Assembly: GCA_017962145.1 (NCBI GenBank)
Contig: JAGCVX010000026.1
Span: 1-64,000 of the forward strand
DNA from: Clostridiales bacterium
Lineage (GTDB): Bacteria; Bacillota; Clostridia; Saccharofermentanales; Saccharofermentanaceae
DNA length: 64,000 bases
Direction of reading: 5' to 3'
Of this stretch, positions 10,770 to 20,757 are shown in pieces. Each line of letters opens with the position of its first letter. The stretch's first letter is position 1. Below the pieces are notes generated by a model. It was not told the DNA's origin and searched no databases. It saw nothing but the letters and a program-made list of their open reading frames with translations. The translations under genes were made by a program, and so were the position numbers.

Positions 10770-11782
10770 TGGAAGAGAGTTCGCGTGACTGGAAAAAACT
10801 GCTCCTTTCATTCTGGCGCAACCGTATCTATCCCTTCGTCTGCCCGCCGAAACACCCGAATATCGGCCTGATCCTGATGGCGGCCTTCGGGCTTTCTTTC
10901 GTGATGCAGATGATCTGGCAGGGCCTTCCCGAGGATAAGCTTTTCTTCTCAAAGACATCTTTGATCGGATATTCCTTCGTTATGGTTTTCCGCCTGCTCG
11001 CACTCCTTTTGATCTACGTATTCACCGTCGAGCAGTTTGAGATCTCCGAACACCACACCTGGGGCCGAAATCCGGGCCTGGGCGCATTTTTCATGAGTTT
11101 TCTGGTCGGCGTTCCGTGCATGCTGATCTCCGTCAGCGCACATAACCTTTTCATCTTCGCGGAACTGAAGATGGAAAACCCCATCCCGTCCCAGCTTTAT
11201 TACTACGTCACCACCGAATCTTCCCGGTACGGCCTGATCCTGATCCTTCTGGTCACCGTGATCCTGCCTGCCCTGATCGAAGAACTCTTCTTCCGCGGTC
11301 TCGTCTACGGGCTTTTACCGGAAAAATGGTATCTGCGCATCCCGATCCCGGCGCTTCTGAGCACGCTCTTTGCCACGAACCGCCTCGAATTCTTTACGTT
11401 CTTTGCGATCGGTCTTTGCGCCTCTTTCGTGCGCTACTACACCGACAGCGTGCTCTGCTGTTCCCTGATGCGTATCGGCATGGCCTGCGCTACACTCTTT
11501 TTGTCCGAGCTTCTGCCTACCCAGGATCCGCAGACCGTTCAAAATGCGATCGACTACAACCGCACCGTCCTCTACTCATCCTTCATCGCCCTGGGCATCG
11601 GATGCGTCATGGCGATGGTCATTTTCGGACAGCTCTTCTACTTCCACTACCGTCAGAAGGAAGAAGACCGCGTTTACGATTCCGCCGAAGGAAAGGCACT
11701 TTCGATCCCGACTGCCGCGCATTTCCGCCTCGGTTTTTTCCTCGGCATCCTCTTTTTGATCCTCTGCTGGGCGTTCTCGTGA
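10769..11782 (+). CDS. CPBP-family membrane protein, degenerate active site
   Basis: A 337-residue polytopic membrane protein with the CPBP (Abi/CAAX-type) motif EELFFRG near residues 171-177 inside a helix-rich core. In active members a histidine follows in FxxxH and another in HxxxN/D. Here the corresponding segments read LFATNRLEFF and LMRIGMACATLF, with no histidine. Glutamates are kept but the zinc or catalytic histidines seem lost, so it may be inactive or act without proteolysis. It overlaps the prepilin peptidase gene by one base and is probably co-transcribed with it. Confidence 0.75.
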   Translation: MEESSRDWKKLLLSFWRNRIYPFVCPPKHPNIGLILMAAFGLSFVMQMIWQGLPEDKLFFSKTSLIGYSFVMVFRLLALLLIYVFTVEQFEISEHHTWGRNPGLGAFFMSFLVGVPCMLISVSAHNLFIFAELKMENPIPSQLYYYVTTESSRYGLILILLVTVILPALIEELFFRGLVYGLLPEKWYLRIPIPALLSTLFATNRLEFFTFFAIGLCASFVRYYTDSVLCCSLMRIGMACATLFLSELLPTQDPQTVQNAIDYNRTVLYSSFIALGIGCVMAMVIFGQLFYFHYRQKEEDRVYDSAEGKALSIPTAAHFRLGFFLGILFLILCWAFS

Positions 11783-11822
11783 TATAATAGGTATACTTTG
11801 ACATTACCTAAGGAGTCAGTCT

Positions 11823-13256
11823 ATGGATAACAACGCACGGTATTTAAAAGATCGGGCAACGGTCATGGCTACCGTGAAATATATACTTTTCGCAGCCATT
11901 ATTGCGGTATGTCTCTTTTTCTTCAGCAAGATCATCGTGATCTTCGTACCGTTTCTGATCGGCTTTGTTCTGGCAAAAGCCTCTCGAACGATCGCCGACG
12001 GCATCTTAGCGATCCCGAATCATTTCAGAAAGAAAAAAAGAAATTCGACCCACGAATATGTTCCGGCCCCGCAGACAAAAAAGCCAAACGTAATCGTCCG
12101 CTTCTTCTTCCCGGCCATGGGTGAAAAGCGCTATTCCCAGCGTACCCGCGTCACGATCCTGGTCTATGTTCTCCTGCTCGTCATCGTATTTGCCGGAACC
12201 ATCTGGGCCATCGGTGTACTCGCAGTACAGGTCTCCAACGTTTTAGATTACGTTCAGAAGCTCAGTAAGCAGCTGACCGAGAATAACACGTCTCTTTCCG
12301 AGATGGCCGCCAGCGCCATCGAGAACCTGCTTTCCTACCTCGGACGCTTCTTTGATGAGGCCACGATCGATACCATCCGCGAAAATGCATATTCCCTGGT
12401 AGAGAACCTCGGAAGCAAGATCTTCTCCATCTTCGAGATGTTCGCGACTTCCCTCTTCTCCATGCTCGGAAGCATCCCGCTTGCGATCTTCTACATCATC
12501 GCAGTCATCATGTCCGGCTACTACTTCATCACAGACGGCCGCTCCATGATGCGTTTCTTCGCCAACAACATCAAGAGCCGCCGCTTCCGCATGAGAACGC
12601 TGCGACTTCTCGACCGCCTGTCCTTCACGCTCTTCCGCGTACTGGGCGGTTACATGGTCCTTTTGATCATCACCTTTATCGAGTCCTGGGTCGTCTTTAC
12701 CATCGCTGACGTCAAATACGCCGCGATCCTTGGACTCATCACCGCATTCCTCGACTTCCTGCCGGTACTCGGCATCAGCGCCACCATGATCCCTGTCATG
12801 GTCTACGTCACCGCCAAAGGCGACATCCGCGCTCTGATCATCTTGATCATCGGTATGACCCTGATGACCATCATCCGTCGTGTCATCGAGCCGAAGATCC
12901 TCGGTAAATCCATGAATCTCCACCCGCTCGCCACCATCCTCGGCATGATCGTCGGCGTCTACATCTGGGGCGCCATCGGATTCCTGATGGGACCTGTCGT
13001 CCTGATCATCGTCATGCAGACCATGAAAGTCTTCGGCCTCGACAAGAAGCTGCGCCGCTTCATCGAACGCCTCCTGCACCGCATCAGCGAAAGCGATGAC
13101 GAAGAAGACAAAAAGAATATGGGCAAAGAAGAAAAAGAGCCCGAAGAAAAGTCCGAAAACGAGCGCATCACCCTGAGCACCATGTTCAAGGAAAGCACCG
13201 CAAAGTTAAGAAATCGGAAAAAGGCCGACAAAGAAGACAAAACGAGCGAATCCTAA
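11823..13256 (+). CDS. AI-2E family transporter (TqsA/PerM-like)
   Basis: A 477-residue membrane protein of the AI-2E exporter (UPF0118) superfamily. Several helices flank a large loop (about 130-210), and the conserved C-terminal half includes AILGLITAFLDFLPVLG and RRVIEPKILGKSMNLHPL, the family hallmark. Relatives export autoinducer-2 or act as antiporters; the substrate here is unknown. The last 60 residues are a charged cytosolic tail rich in Glu and Lys. AAGGAG precedes the ATG, and a TATAAT at 11783-11788 without a clear -35 suggests its own weak promoter. It ends in hairpin C. Confidence 0.88.
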   Translation: MDNNARYLKDRATVMATVKYILFAAIIAVCLFFFSKIIVIFVPFLIGFVLAKASRTIADGILAIPNHFRKKKRNSTHEYVPAPQTKKPNVIVRFFFPAMGEKRYSQRTRVTILVYVLLLVIVFAGTIWAIGVLAVQVSNVLDYVQKLSKQLTENNTSLSEMAASAIENLLSYLGRFFDEATIDTIRENAYSLVENLGSKIFSIFEMFATSLFSMLGSIPLAIFYIIAVIMSGYYFITDGRSMMRFFANNIKSRRFRMRTLRLLDRLSFTLFRVLGGYMVLLIITFIESWVVFTIADVKYAAILGLITAFLDFLPVLGISATMIPVMVYVTAKGDIRALIILIIGMTLMTIIRRVIEPKILGKSMNLHPLATILGMIVGVYIWGAIGFLMGPVVLIIVMQTMKVFGLDKKLRRFIERLLHRISESDDEEDKKNMGKEEKEPEEKSENERITLSTMFKESTAKLRNRKKADKEDKTSES

Positions 13257-13263
13257 CTATTTG

Positions 13264-13333
13264 CAACAAAAAACTTCTTGCGCTGTCCTCGAGCAAGCTC
13301 TGCGGAGGCGCTGCGAAGTTTTTTTGTTGTCAA
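13264..13333 (+). terminator. Terminator hairpin with conserved apex (copy C)
   Basis: ACAAAAAACTTC pairs with GAAGTTTTTTTGTTGT around the apex at 13283-13309 (CTGTCCTC, GAGC-AA-GCTC, TGCGGAGGC). It begins 8 bases after the stop of the transporter gene and ends in a T-run. Confidence 0.85.
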
Positions 13334-13400
13334 ATATAGGAACTCGCTCATTTCTCGCGATTTGAAAGAATTTCGCCGCGCCTCTCCCAAATACAACAAT

Positions 13401-13514
13401 CAATCCTGCTATCGTTTTTTTGGCGCTTTGAAAAGACTTTGAAGCGCCTCCGCAGAGCTACGCTCGAGGACAGCGCGAAAAGCTTTTCAATCGCCAAAAC
13501 ATGATTCAGGATTG
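13401..13514 (-). terminator. Terminator hairpin with conserved apex (copy D)
   Basis: CAATCCTG pairs with CAGGATTG at the ends, TGGCG with CGCCA inside, and the apex at 13446-13473, read leftward, is CTGTCCTC, GAGC-GTA-GCTC, TGCGGAGGC. A T-run follows on the minus strand only weakly, but the position right at the stop of the U32 peptidase gene fits a terminator. The outer arm overlaps the last codons of that gene. Confidence 0.7.
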
Positions 13515-14771
13515 TTTTTGTATTCCCTCGTCTTTATCCCCATCTCTACTCAGGAATGTATACGCCGGCAAGGGCTTGTCGACTTTGAGATAGTATTTCA
13601 TCTCGGAGTGCGGGGTGGTCTCGATGGGCTGCATGTCTTCATCCCAGAGTTCGGAGGCGACGATAGGGTCGCTGTATCCTTGGGGCATGAGAACGTGCAG
13701 GGTGTCGCCGCGGAAGATCTTGTTGCGCTGGCTTACGATCGCGCAGCCCTTCTGCTCGTCATAGCCGGTTACGACGCCGACGACGAAGGCCGGGCGGTGG
13801 TAGGTCTTATCCGGGAAGATCTGGGCATTCTCGCCGGGCTTGTCGTAGAAAAAGCCCGTGGCAAATTCTCTGTGGACGGTTCTGTCGAGCATCGCCTGCC
13901 ACTTCGGATCTTCGGCGTAGTGCTCGGGATCGGCCATATAGAGGTCGACGGCTTCGCGATAGGCCTTGGTGACGGATGCCGCGTAAAATGCACCCTTGAT
14001 TCTTCCTTCGATCTTGAAACTGGTGATCCCTGCGGCGATGAGCTCGGGGATATGACCGATCATGCAGATATCCTTGGAATTAAAGATATAGGTGCCTCTT
14101 TCGTCTTCCTGGATCGGAAGCGGAGCTTCGAGGCGCTTTTCTTCGACGACATAATAACCCCAGCGGCAGGGCTGAGCGCAGCTTCCGCTGTTTGCGGAGC
14201 GTCCTGTAAAGTAATTGGACAGCAGGCATCTGCCGGAATAGGATACGCACATGGCGCCGTGGACGAAGCACTCGAGTTCGAGATCTTCGGGGATCGACTT
14301 CCGGATCGAGATGATCTCATCAAGCGTCAGTTCACGCGCCAGAACGACACGCTTGGCGCCCTGCTCGTACCAGAACTTGCAGCCCTCACTGTTCGTGACG
14401 CTGGCCTGGGTACTGATATGGATCTCCATATTCGGAGTAAGAGTCTTAACTTTTCTGAAAATACCGGCATCGGAAACGATCAGGGCATCCATACCGATGC
14501 GCTCTAAGAATAAAAGCTCGTCATCGAGACGGCTGATGTCATCCTCGTGCGCCATCACGTTCACCGTACAGTAGCATTTCACGCCGTGGGCATGGGCATA
14601 GGCAACGCCCTCTTCCATCTCTTCATGTGTGAAATTGTCGCTGAATGTGCGAAGTCCGAAAGACTTTCCGGACATATAGACGGCGTCGGCGCCATAGGCG
14701 ACCGCGGTTTTCAGTTTATCGAGATTTCCGGCAGGTGATAGCACCTCCGGGGCACGAAAGATCGGATCCAT
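13506..14771 (-). CDS. U32 family peptidase (TrhP/YrrO-like)
   Basis: A 421-residue member of the U32 family. The signature ECFVHGAMCVSYSGRCLLSN is followed by further cysteines (SGSCAQPC), which in relatives bind an iron-sulfur cluster. Length and context (next to mltG) match Bacillus YrrO, one of the proteins needed for 5-hydroxyuridine formation at the tRNA wobble base; other members hydroxylate 23S rRNA. The tRNA role is inferred from similarity. GGAAGGGA precedes the ATG. It is the last gene of the der-typA-mltG operon. Only one of the two YrrN/YrrO-type genes is present here. Confidence 0.88.
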   Translation of the reverse strand: MDPIFRAPEVLSPAGNLDKLKTAVAYGADAVYMSGKSFGLRTFSDNFTHEEMEEGVAYAHAHGVKCYCTVNVMAHEDDISRLDDELLFLERIGMDALIVSDAGIFRKVKTLTPNMEIHISTQASVTNSEGCKFWYEQGAKRVVLARELTLDEIISIRKSIPEDLELECFVHGAMCVSYSGRCLLSNYFTGRSANSGSCAQPCRWGYYVVEEKRLEAPLPIQEDERGTYIFNSKDICMIGHIPELIAAGITSFKIEGRIKGAFYAASVTKAYREAVDLYMADPEHYAEDPKWQAMLDRTVHREFATGFFYDKPGENAQIFPDKTYHRPAFVVGVVTGYDEQKGCAIVSQRNKIFRGDTLHVLMPQGYSDPIVASELWDEDMQPIETTPHSEMKYYLKVDKPLPAYTFLSRDGDKDEGIQKQS

Positions 14772-14798
14772 ATTCTGTCCCTTCCTTATCTTAGGGGA

Positions 14799-15974
14799 TC
14801 AGCCCTCATCGTAATGCTCGGCGTCCTCTCCGGTATCGACCGGGTTGTCCGTCCAGTTCTCTCTGTACTTGGCGACATTTGCCTCGTGCTCTTCGCGTGT
14901 TACGGCAAATGCAGTACGTCCGTCACCCTTAGCGCAGAAATACATGTAGCTGCAGTTCGGTTCCGGATAAAGCGCAGCCTGGATGGCGTCGAGACTCGGA
15001 TTACAGATCGGTCCCGGCGGCAGACCGCGGTACATATACGTGTTATACGGATTATCCCACAAAAGATCCGCTTCGGTTGCGGCCCAGACATGTTCCATAC
15101 CGGCGCGCTCACGCAGGTAGTTGATGGATGCACACGAACCGAGGAACTGCATATCCGGATCTTCGGAATTCAGACGGTTATGGAAAACAGCGGAAATATA
15201 GAGCATGTCCGTCGTATCGGTCGTCTCCATCTGGATCAAAGATGCGAGCGTGATGACTTCGTCCATCGTCATGCCCAGCTTCTCGGCACGCTCGTAGAAC
15301 TCGTCATAGAGCTTATTGTTCATGTTACGCAGGAATGTGGAGATGATCTCCTCTTCACTGGCGTTCATATCGAAATCGTAGGTATCCGGGAACAGATAAC
15401 CGGCCAGGATATAGTCACGGTTGTCGTTGGTCGCGATGGACGATACGAACGGATAGTTAACAAACAGGTCCGGGCTGTTCATGCAGTTATCGAGCTTGGC
15501 TTCGGAAAAGGAAAGGCCGGATGCCTTGAGCTTGGCCTTGACCTCGTTATAGGTCATACCTTCCGGGAACGTGATACGTACTACTTCCGGCTCCTGGCAG
15601 AGGATATACATCATCTCATCGTAAGTAAGATCCGGCGTCAGAAAGTGGGTACCTGCAAGGTAACCACCGTCAAAGCCGTTGAACTTACTCATGATGGAAA
15701 ATGTCAGTGTGTTCTTGATCAGGCCTGCATTTTTCAGGCTCTCGGCAATGTCACCGGTCGTATCACCGGAATGCACGACGATCATGACGCTTCCGGGGGT
15801 GTCCTGGTTGATGACCAGTTCACCGGACTCGATGGTCTTCTCCAGTGCTTTAAAACGGGAATTCTGGGACATGACATAGTTATAGCCTAAGAAGACCCCG
15901 ATGACGCCACAGACGATCAGGCTGGCCACTACGATCAATACCCGTAAGGCGATAGATACTTTTTTCGAAAACAT
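14799..15974 (-). CDS. mltG: Endolytic murein transglycosylase
   Basis: A 391-residue membrane-anchored MltG, which cleaves nascent glycan strands and sets their length. One N-terminal helix (about 11-35), a LysM-like region (VVHSGDTTGDIAESLKNAGL) and the catalytic domain (about 190-375) with GLPPGPICNPSLDAIQAALYP are present. In most members the catalytic segment reads LAS(I/V)(I/V)ExE; here it is LASLIQMET, with Gln in the first acidic position and Glu in the second. Whether this alters activity depends on which Glu is catalytic. AGGAGAG precedes the ATG. It lies between typA and the U32 gene. Confidence 0.93.
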   Translation of the reverse strand: MFSKKVSIALRVLIVVASLIVCGVIGVFLGYNYVMSQNSRFKALEKTIESGELVINQDTPGSVMIVVHSGDTTGDIAESLKNAGLIKNTLTFSIMSKFNGFDGGYLAGTHFLTPDLTYDEMMYILCQEPEVVRITFPEGMTYNEVKAKLKASGLSFSEAKLDNCMNSPDLFVNYPFVSSIATNDNRDYILAGYLFPDTYDFDMNASEEEIISTFLRNMNNKLYDEFYERAEKLGMTMDEVITLASLIQMETTDTTDMLYISAVFHNRLNSEDPDMQFLGSCASINYLRERAGMEHVWAATEADLLWDNPYNTYMYRGLPPGPICNPSLDAIQAALYPEPNCSYMYFCAKGDGRTAFAVTREEHEANVAKYRENWTDNPVDTGEDAEHYDEG

Positions 15975-16056
15975 GCCGTTTTCTCTCCTTCTCCCGTTTC
16001 AGAAATCAGCCTGTGCCGCGTTCCTTTCCGAAATGCACCGGGAACTGCCGCAACAA

Positions 16057-17898
16057 TCAGCTGTTCTTCTTGGCAGCGCGATCCTTGGCACGAAGTTCCG
16101 TAGAAAGGATCTTCTTACGAAGACGGATATTCTTCGGAGTGACTTCGCAAAGCTCATCGTCGCCGACAAACTCGAGGCACTGCTCGAGGCTGTAGTTCAG
16201 CGGAGGAGTGAGACGCAGCGCGTCATCGGAACCGGCGGCACGCATGTTGGTAACGTGCTTCTTCTTGCAGACGTTGACCGTGATATCCTCGTTCTTCGGG
16301 TTGATACCGACGATCATGCCCTCGTAGACCGGTGTACCTGCACCGATAAAGAGCTGACCTCTTTCCTGTGCATTATAAAGACCATAGGTCATCGCTTCGC
16401 CACTTTCAAATGCGACGAGCACACCATGGGAACGTGTCTCGATTTCACCTGCAAACGGCTCAAATCCGCTGATTACGCTGTTCATTATACCATTGCCCTT
16501 CGTGTCGGTCAAAAACTCGGTACGATAGCCGAGGATACCTCTGGACGGTACTTTGAACTCAAGACGGGTATAGCCTTTCTCCGGCGGGAACATGTTGACC
16601 ATCTCGGCTTTTCTTGCGCCGAGCTTTTCGATAACGGCACCGACGAAGTCCTCCGGAACGTCGATGAGGAGCATCTCAACCGGCTCGCACATCTTGCCGT
16701 CGACTTCCTTCATGATGACCTGCGGACGGGATACCTGGAACTCATAGCCCTCACGGCGCATGGTCTCGATGAGGATGGAAAGGTGGAGCTCACCTCTTCC
16801 CTTTACTACAAATGCTTCAGTAGTATCGGTTTCTTCGAGTCTCATGGAAACGTTGGTCTCCATCTCTTTGAACAGACGGTCACGCAGATGTCTGGATGTA
16901 ACGAATTTACCTTCCTGTCCGGCAAACGGGCTGTCGTTTACGGAGAATGTCATGGCGATGGTCGGCTCGTCGATATCAACGAACGGCATCGGCTCCGGGC
17001 AGTCCTGCGCACAGATAGTATCACCGATGTTGATCTCCGGGATACCGGCTACGCAAACGATCTCACCGACAGATGCTTCCTGGACTTCCTGACGGGCCAG
17101 ACCCTGGAAACGCAGGAGCTTAACGATACGGGCGTTCTTTGTGGTGTTGTCATCGTATGTGCAGACAACGACCGGCTGGTTCTGCTTGATCGTACCTCTC
17201 TCGATACGGCCGATCGCGATACGTCCGATATACGGATCGGAGTCGATATTACTTACCAGAAGCTGAAGCGGTGCTTCGGTGTCGCCTTCCGGACACGGGA
17301 TATTTTCTACGATCGCATCCAGAAGCGGGCAGAAATTCAGTTCCTTGCCGTCGATATATTCCTGAAGGTCTGTGGTTGCGATACCGACCTTACCGGATGT
17401 GTAGATGATCGGGAAATCGATCTGATCGTCATCGGCACCGAGCTCGATAAAAAGCTCGAGGACCATGTCGACGACTTCGATCGCACGCTCGTCCGGACGG
17501 TCGATCTTGTTGATGCACACGATCGGCTTTAAGCCCATCTCCAGTGCCTTTCTCAAAACGAAACGTGTCTGCGGCATCGGTCCGTCATAGGCATCGACAA
17601 CAAGCAGAACGCCGTCTACCATCTTCAGAACTCGCTCAACCTCACCACCGAAATCGGCGTGGCCGGGAGTATCTACGACGTTGATTCTGTAGTTCTTATA
17701 GGAAATAGCCGTATTCTTTGCCAGGATCGTGATACCTCTTTCACGCTCGAGGTCGTTGCTGTCCATGACCTGCTCGACGATCTGCTCGTTCTCACGATAG
17801 ATACCCGCCTGCTTGAGCATGGAGTCGACGATGGTGGTCTTACCATGGTCAACGTGGGCGATAATGGCGATGTTTCTCAAATTCTCAATCTTTGTCAT
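16057..17898 (-). CDS. typA: Ribosome-associated GTPase TypA/BipA
   Basis: A 613-residue translational GTPase involved in 50S ribosome assembly and stress growth. The P-loop AHVDHGKTT lies near residue 14, followed by [17 protein letters not shown] and NKIDR. EF-G-like domains III and V and the TypA-specific C-terminal domain ([16 protein letters not shown]) are present, and the length is typical. The start overlaps the end of der by 14 bases, so translation is coupled. Confidence 0.98.
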   Translation of the reverse strand: MTKIENLRNIAIIAHVDHGKTTIVDSMLKQAGIYRENEQIVEQVMDSNDLERERGITILAKNTAISYKNYRINVVDTPGHADFGGEVERVLKMVDGVLLVVDAYDGPMPQTRFVLRKALEMGLKPIVCINKIDRPDERAIEVVDMVLELFIELGADDDQIDFPIIYTSGKVGIATTDLQEYIDGKELNFCPLLDAIVENIPCPEGDTEAPLQLLVSNIDSDPYIGRIAIGRIERGTIKQNQPVVVCTYDDNTTKNARIVKLLRFQGLARQEVQEASVGEIVCVAGIPEINIGDTICAQDCPEPMPFVDIDEPTIAMTFSVNDSPFAGQEGKFVTSRHLRDRLFKEMETNVSMRLEETDTTEAFVVKGRGELHLSILIETMRREGYEFQVSRPQVIMKEVDGKMCEPVEMLLIDVPEDFVGAVIEKLGARKAEMVNMFPPEKGYTRLEFKVPSRGILGYRTEFLTDTKGNGIMNSVISGFEPFAGEIETRSHGVLVAFESGEAMTYGLYNAQERGQLFIGAGTPVYEGMIVGINPKNEDITVNVCKKKHVTNMRAAGSDDALRLTPPLNYSLEQCLEFVGDDELCEVTPKNIRLRKKILSTELRAKDRAAKKNS

Positions 17899-19249
17899 AC
17901 TTCTTTTCCCCTTCTGGTTTAAGATCTTTCTTCTTATCTTTTTCTCTCATATATATTCGTATCGGCGTACCGGCGAAATCAAAGTTTTTGCGGAACTGGT
18001 TTTCCAGATACCGTTCGTAGGAAAAATGCATCAGGTTCTGATCATTGACGAACAGGATGAACTGCGGCGGATAGACGGCGACCTGAGTGCCATAGTAGAT
18101 CTTTAAGTGCTTACCCTTATCCTGCGGTGTCGGCACCATCGCCACACACTCAGTAAGAAGGTCGTTAAGAACACCGGTCTTAAGACGCTTGCCGGCATTT
18201 TCATAGACGCGCTTGATCTGCTCGAAAAGCTTGTCGACGCGCTGGCCGGTCTTTGCGGAAATAAATACGACAGGTGCATAGCTCATGAAAGCGAAACGGT
18301 CTTTGAGCTGGCGCTCCATCGCTTCAAGCGTTCCGGTCTCCTTCTCGATAAGGTCCCATTTATTGACGGCAAAGATACATGCCTTTCCGGCGTTATGGGC
18401 ATAGCCGGCGACTTTAGTATCCTGCTCGGTCACGCCCTCGGTCGCATCGATCAGGATCACACAGACGTTGGCCTTCTCGATCGCGGACAGGGAGCGGATC
18501 ATGCTGAATTTTTCGACTGCATCCTCGATACGGCCCTTCTTGCGAAGACCTGCGGTATCGATGATGGTGAATTTGCCATGTTTATTCTCGACAAGCGAGT
18601 CGATGGCGTCTCTGGTTGTACCCGGGATATCGGAAACGATGGAACGTTCCTCACCGGTCATATAGTTCGAAAGAGAGGATTTACCGGCATTCGGCTTACC
18701 GATCAGTGCAACGCGGATCGTATCGTTCTCTTCTTCTGCGCTCTTTTCCTGCGGGAAATGCTCATAAAGCGCATCGAGCATCTCGCCGAGTCCCAGACGG
18801 TGGGACGCGGAGATCGGATAGACCTCACCCAGACCGAGGTTATAGAACTCGTAAAGTTCCGTCGGCGGCGCACCGACATGGTCGACCTTGTTTACGGCCA
18901 GAACGACCGGACGGTTCGCCTTTCGGAGCATGATGGCGATCTCCTCATCCGCAGCCGTTAAGCCGGACTGGATATCGCACATGAAAAGGATGACATCTGC
19001 GGTCTCGATGGCGATCTCGGCCTGCATACGCATGCCCTTTAAGATGACGTCCTCGGACTTCGGCTCGATACCACCTGTATCGATCATGACAAACTCACGC
19101 TCGCGCCATACCGAATCGGCATAGATACGGTCACGGGTCACGCCCGGCTCGTCGTGCACGATCGAGATACGCTCACCATACAGTGCATTAAAAAGGGAGG
19201 ATTTACCTACGTTCGGACGTCCTACGATTGCTACTACCGGTTTGCTCAT
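17885..19249 (-). CDS. der: Ribosome biogenesis GTPase Der
   Basis: A 454-residue EngA/Der with two tandem GTPase domains: GRPNVGKSS near residue 8 and GKPNAGKSS near residue 183, each with DTxG and NKxD motifs (VNKVDH, VNKWDL), and a C-terminal KH-like domain that contacts the 50S subunit. It is essential in most bacteria. The reading frame is intact. It lies 17 bases downstream of the DUF512 gene and overlaps typA, so the three form a translation-related operon. Confidence 0.98.
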   Translation of the reverse strand: MSKPVVAIVGRPNVGKSSLFNALYGERISIVHDEPGVTRDRIYADSVWREREFVMIDTGGIEPKSEDVILKGMRMQAEIAIETADVILFMCDIQSGLTAADEEIAIMLRKANRPVVLAVNKVDHVGAPPTELYEFYNLGLGEVYPISASHRLGLGEMLDALYEHFPQEKSAEEENDTIRVALIGKPNAGKSSLSNYMTGEERSIVSDIPGTTRDAIDSLVENKHGKFTIIDTAGLRKKGRIEDAVEKFSMIRSLSAIEKANVCVILIDATEGVTEQDTKVAGYAHNAGKACIFAVNKWDLIEKETGTLEAMERQLKDRFAFMSYAPVVFISAKTGQRVDKLFEQIKRVYENAGKRLKTGVLNDLLTECVAMVPTPQDKGKHLKIYYGTQVAVYPPQFILFVNDQNLMHFSYERYLENQFRKNFDFAGTPIRIYMREKDKKKDLKPEGEKKYDKD

Positions 19250-19266
19250 GTTCCGTCATCCTTTCT

Positions 19267-20655
19267 TTAGTCTTCGATGCCTTTATAAAGGCCGGTAAAT
19301 TCGTCCAGTGCTTTCAATGCACCGGAACCTTCGCATTCCGCAACGATTACGGGAATGCCGACTTTTTCTTTAAACTGTGAAAGCGTCATATCGTCTAAGA
19401 AGATATCCTCATCCGCTTTCATCATGTTGGCCGTAAGGATCACTACATCGGGGCCTCTGCCCTCTTCGCGCTCCTTTAGAACCGCGTTGGCGATGTCGCC
19501 TCCGGTCAGAAGACCGGACACCGTGATGGTGTGTCCGAAGAATTCATTTAACACAGCCAAAACGACCAAATCGATATTATATAATAAGGAGATGTCTTTC
19601 GCAAATTTTCGTGTATACGGCGCCGCATCAGTACCGGAGATCATGGTGAAACGCTTTCCGACGAAGCTGTGATCGATCTTCTCGGGAAGGTGTTTTTTAC
19701 GAAGCGCGATACCCTTGGTCATGGCCGCGTCACGCTCGGCGATCATGCCGACACCGTTTTCCAGCTGCGGGTAGCCTTCGTATTCTTCGGCTTTCGGGAT
19801 CGGACGCTCCGCGCGGACATAGAACTCATCCGCCGCAAAAAAGATACGCTCGCCACGGGTCTTAAGGAAATAATCCTGCCAGTAAGCGACCTGATCGAGA
19901 AGCTCACTTGCGGTCTGCTTATTGAAAAGCTCCAGTTTCACCAGATTGTTCTCATCTCGGAACTTCGTCACACCGACCGGGACGACCGCGATGGAAAGAA
20001 CGCCTTCTCCCAGCTGCGCGAGGTCATGAATCGTCTGATCGAGCACCGGACCGTTGTTATATCCCGGACAGCACACGATCTGGCAATTGATGGTGATGCC
20101 GTTTTCGATCATCTTACGAAGACGGGGCATGAGCTTTCCGGCGAACTTGTTGTTGATCATCTTTTCTCTCACCACCGGATCGGTCGCGTGTACCGATACG
20201 TTGATCGGAGAAAGATGGTACCCGATGATACGGTCAAACTCCTTGTCCGACAGGTTCGTCAGGGTTACATAGTTTCCGGTGAGAAATGACATGCGCATGT
20301 CGTCGTCTTTAAAGTAGAGCGTCTCACGCATGCCTTTGGGATTCTGATCGATAAAACAGAAGATGCAGTGGTTGGCACAGGACGTACAGTTGCACATGAT
20401 CGGATCTTCAAAGACCAGACCCAGCTCCTCGTCCTCATCCTTTTCGAGCTCAACCTCGGCGATCTGCCCGTCCGGAAGACGAAATGCCAGAAGCATCTCC
20501 GCGGCCCGTTCGCGGATACGGTAGTCAAAGACATCCCGCACTTCGACACCGTCGATGGACACGAGGATATAGCCCGGCTCTACGCCGATCTCCTCAGCGA
20601 TGCTGCCAGGAACCACTTCCTTGATGCGTCGGAACTCTTCCCTCTTATTTGCCAC
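19267..20655 (-). CDS. DUF512 radical-SAM protein with PDZ domain
   Basis: A 462-residue protein starting at a GTG (VANKREEF); AAGGAG lies 8 bases upstream, whereas an in-frame ATG at 20709 has no site. Residues 10-70 form a PDZ-like domain (PGSIAEEIGVEPGYILVSID). Then comes the radical-SAM type cluster motif CANHCIFCFIDQNP, preceded by two further cysteines, and the DUF512 C-terminal domain. The gene is often found next to der in Clostridia. The reaction is unknown; a role in RNA or ribosome modification would suit its neighbours but is inference. Confidence 0.88.
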   Translation of the reverse strand: MANKREEFRRIKEVVPGSIAEEIGVEPGYILVSIDGVEVRDVFDYRIRERAAEMLLAFRLPDGQIAEVELEKDEDEELGLVFEDPIMCNCTSCANHCIFCFIDQNPKGMRETLYFKDDDMRMSFLTGNYVTLTNLSDKEFDRIIGYHLSPINVSVHATDPVVREKMINNKFAGKLMPRLRKMIENGITINCQIVCCPGYNNGPVLDQTIHDLAQLGEGVLSIAVVPVGVTKFRDENNLVKLELFNKQTASELLDQVAYWQDYFLKTRGERIFFAADEFYVRAERPIPKAEEYEGYPQLENGVGMIAERDAAMTKGIALRKKHLPEKIDHSFVGKRFTMISGTDAAPYTRKFAKDISLLYNIDLVVLAVLNEFFGHTITVSGLLTGGDIANAVLKEREEGRGPDVVILTANMMKADEDIFLDDMTLSQFKEKVGIPVIVAECEGSGALKALDEFTGLYKGIED

Positions 20656-20691
20656 CGACAATCTCCTTAAAAACCATGTGAAACGGGCAAG

Positions 20692-20729
20692 AAAAAAGCA
20701 GTGATTCAAATTATATTCGAAACACTGCC
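20692..20729 (-). terminator. Terminator of rpmF
   Basis: On the minus strand GGCAGTGTTTCGAA and TTTGAATCACTGC form a stem followed by TTTTTTC. It lies 29 bases after the rpmF stop codon and separates rpmF from the DUF512 gene. Confidence 0.8.
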
Positions 20730-20757
20730 AATTATTAGTAGTCGTACTTAGTTGCTA

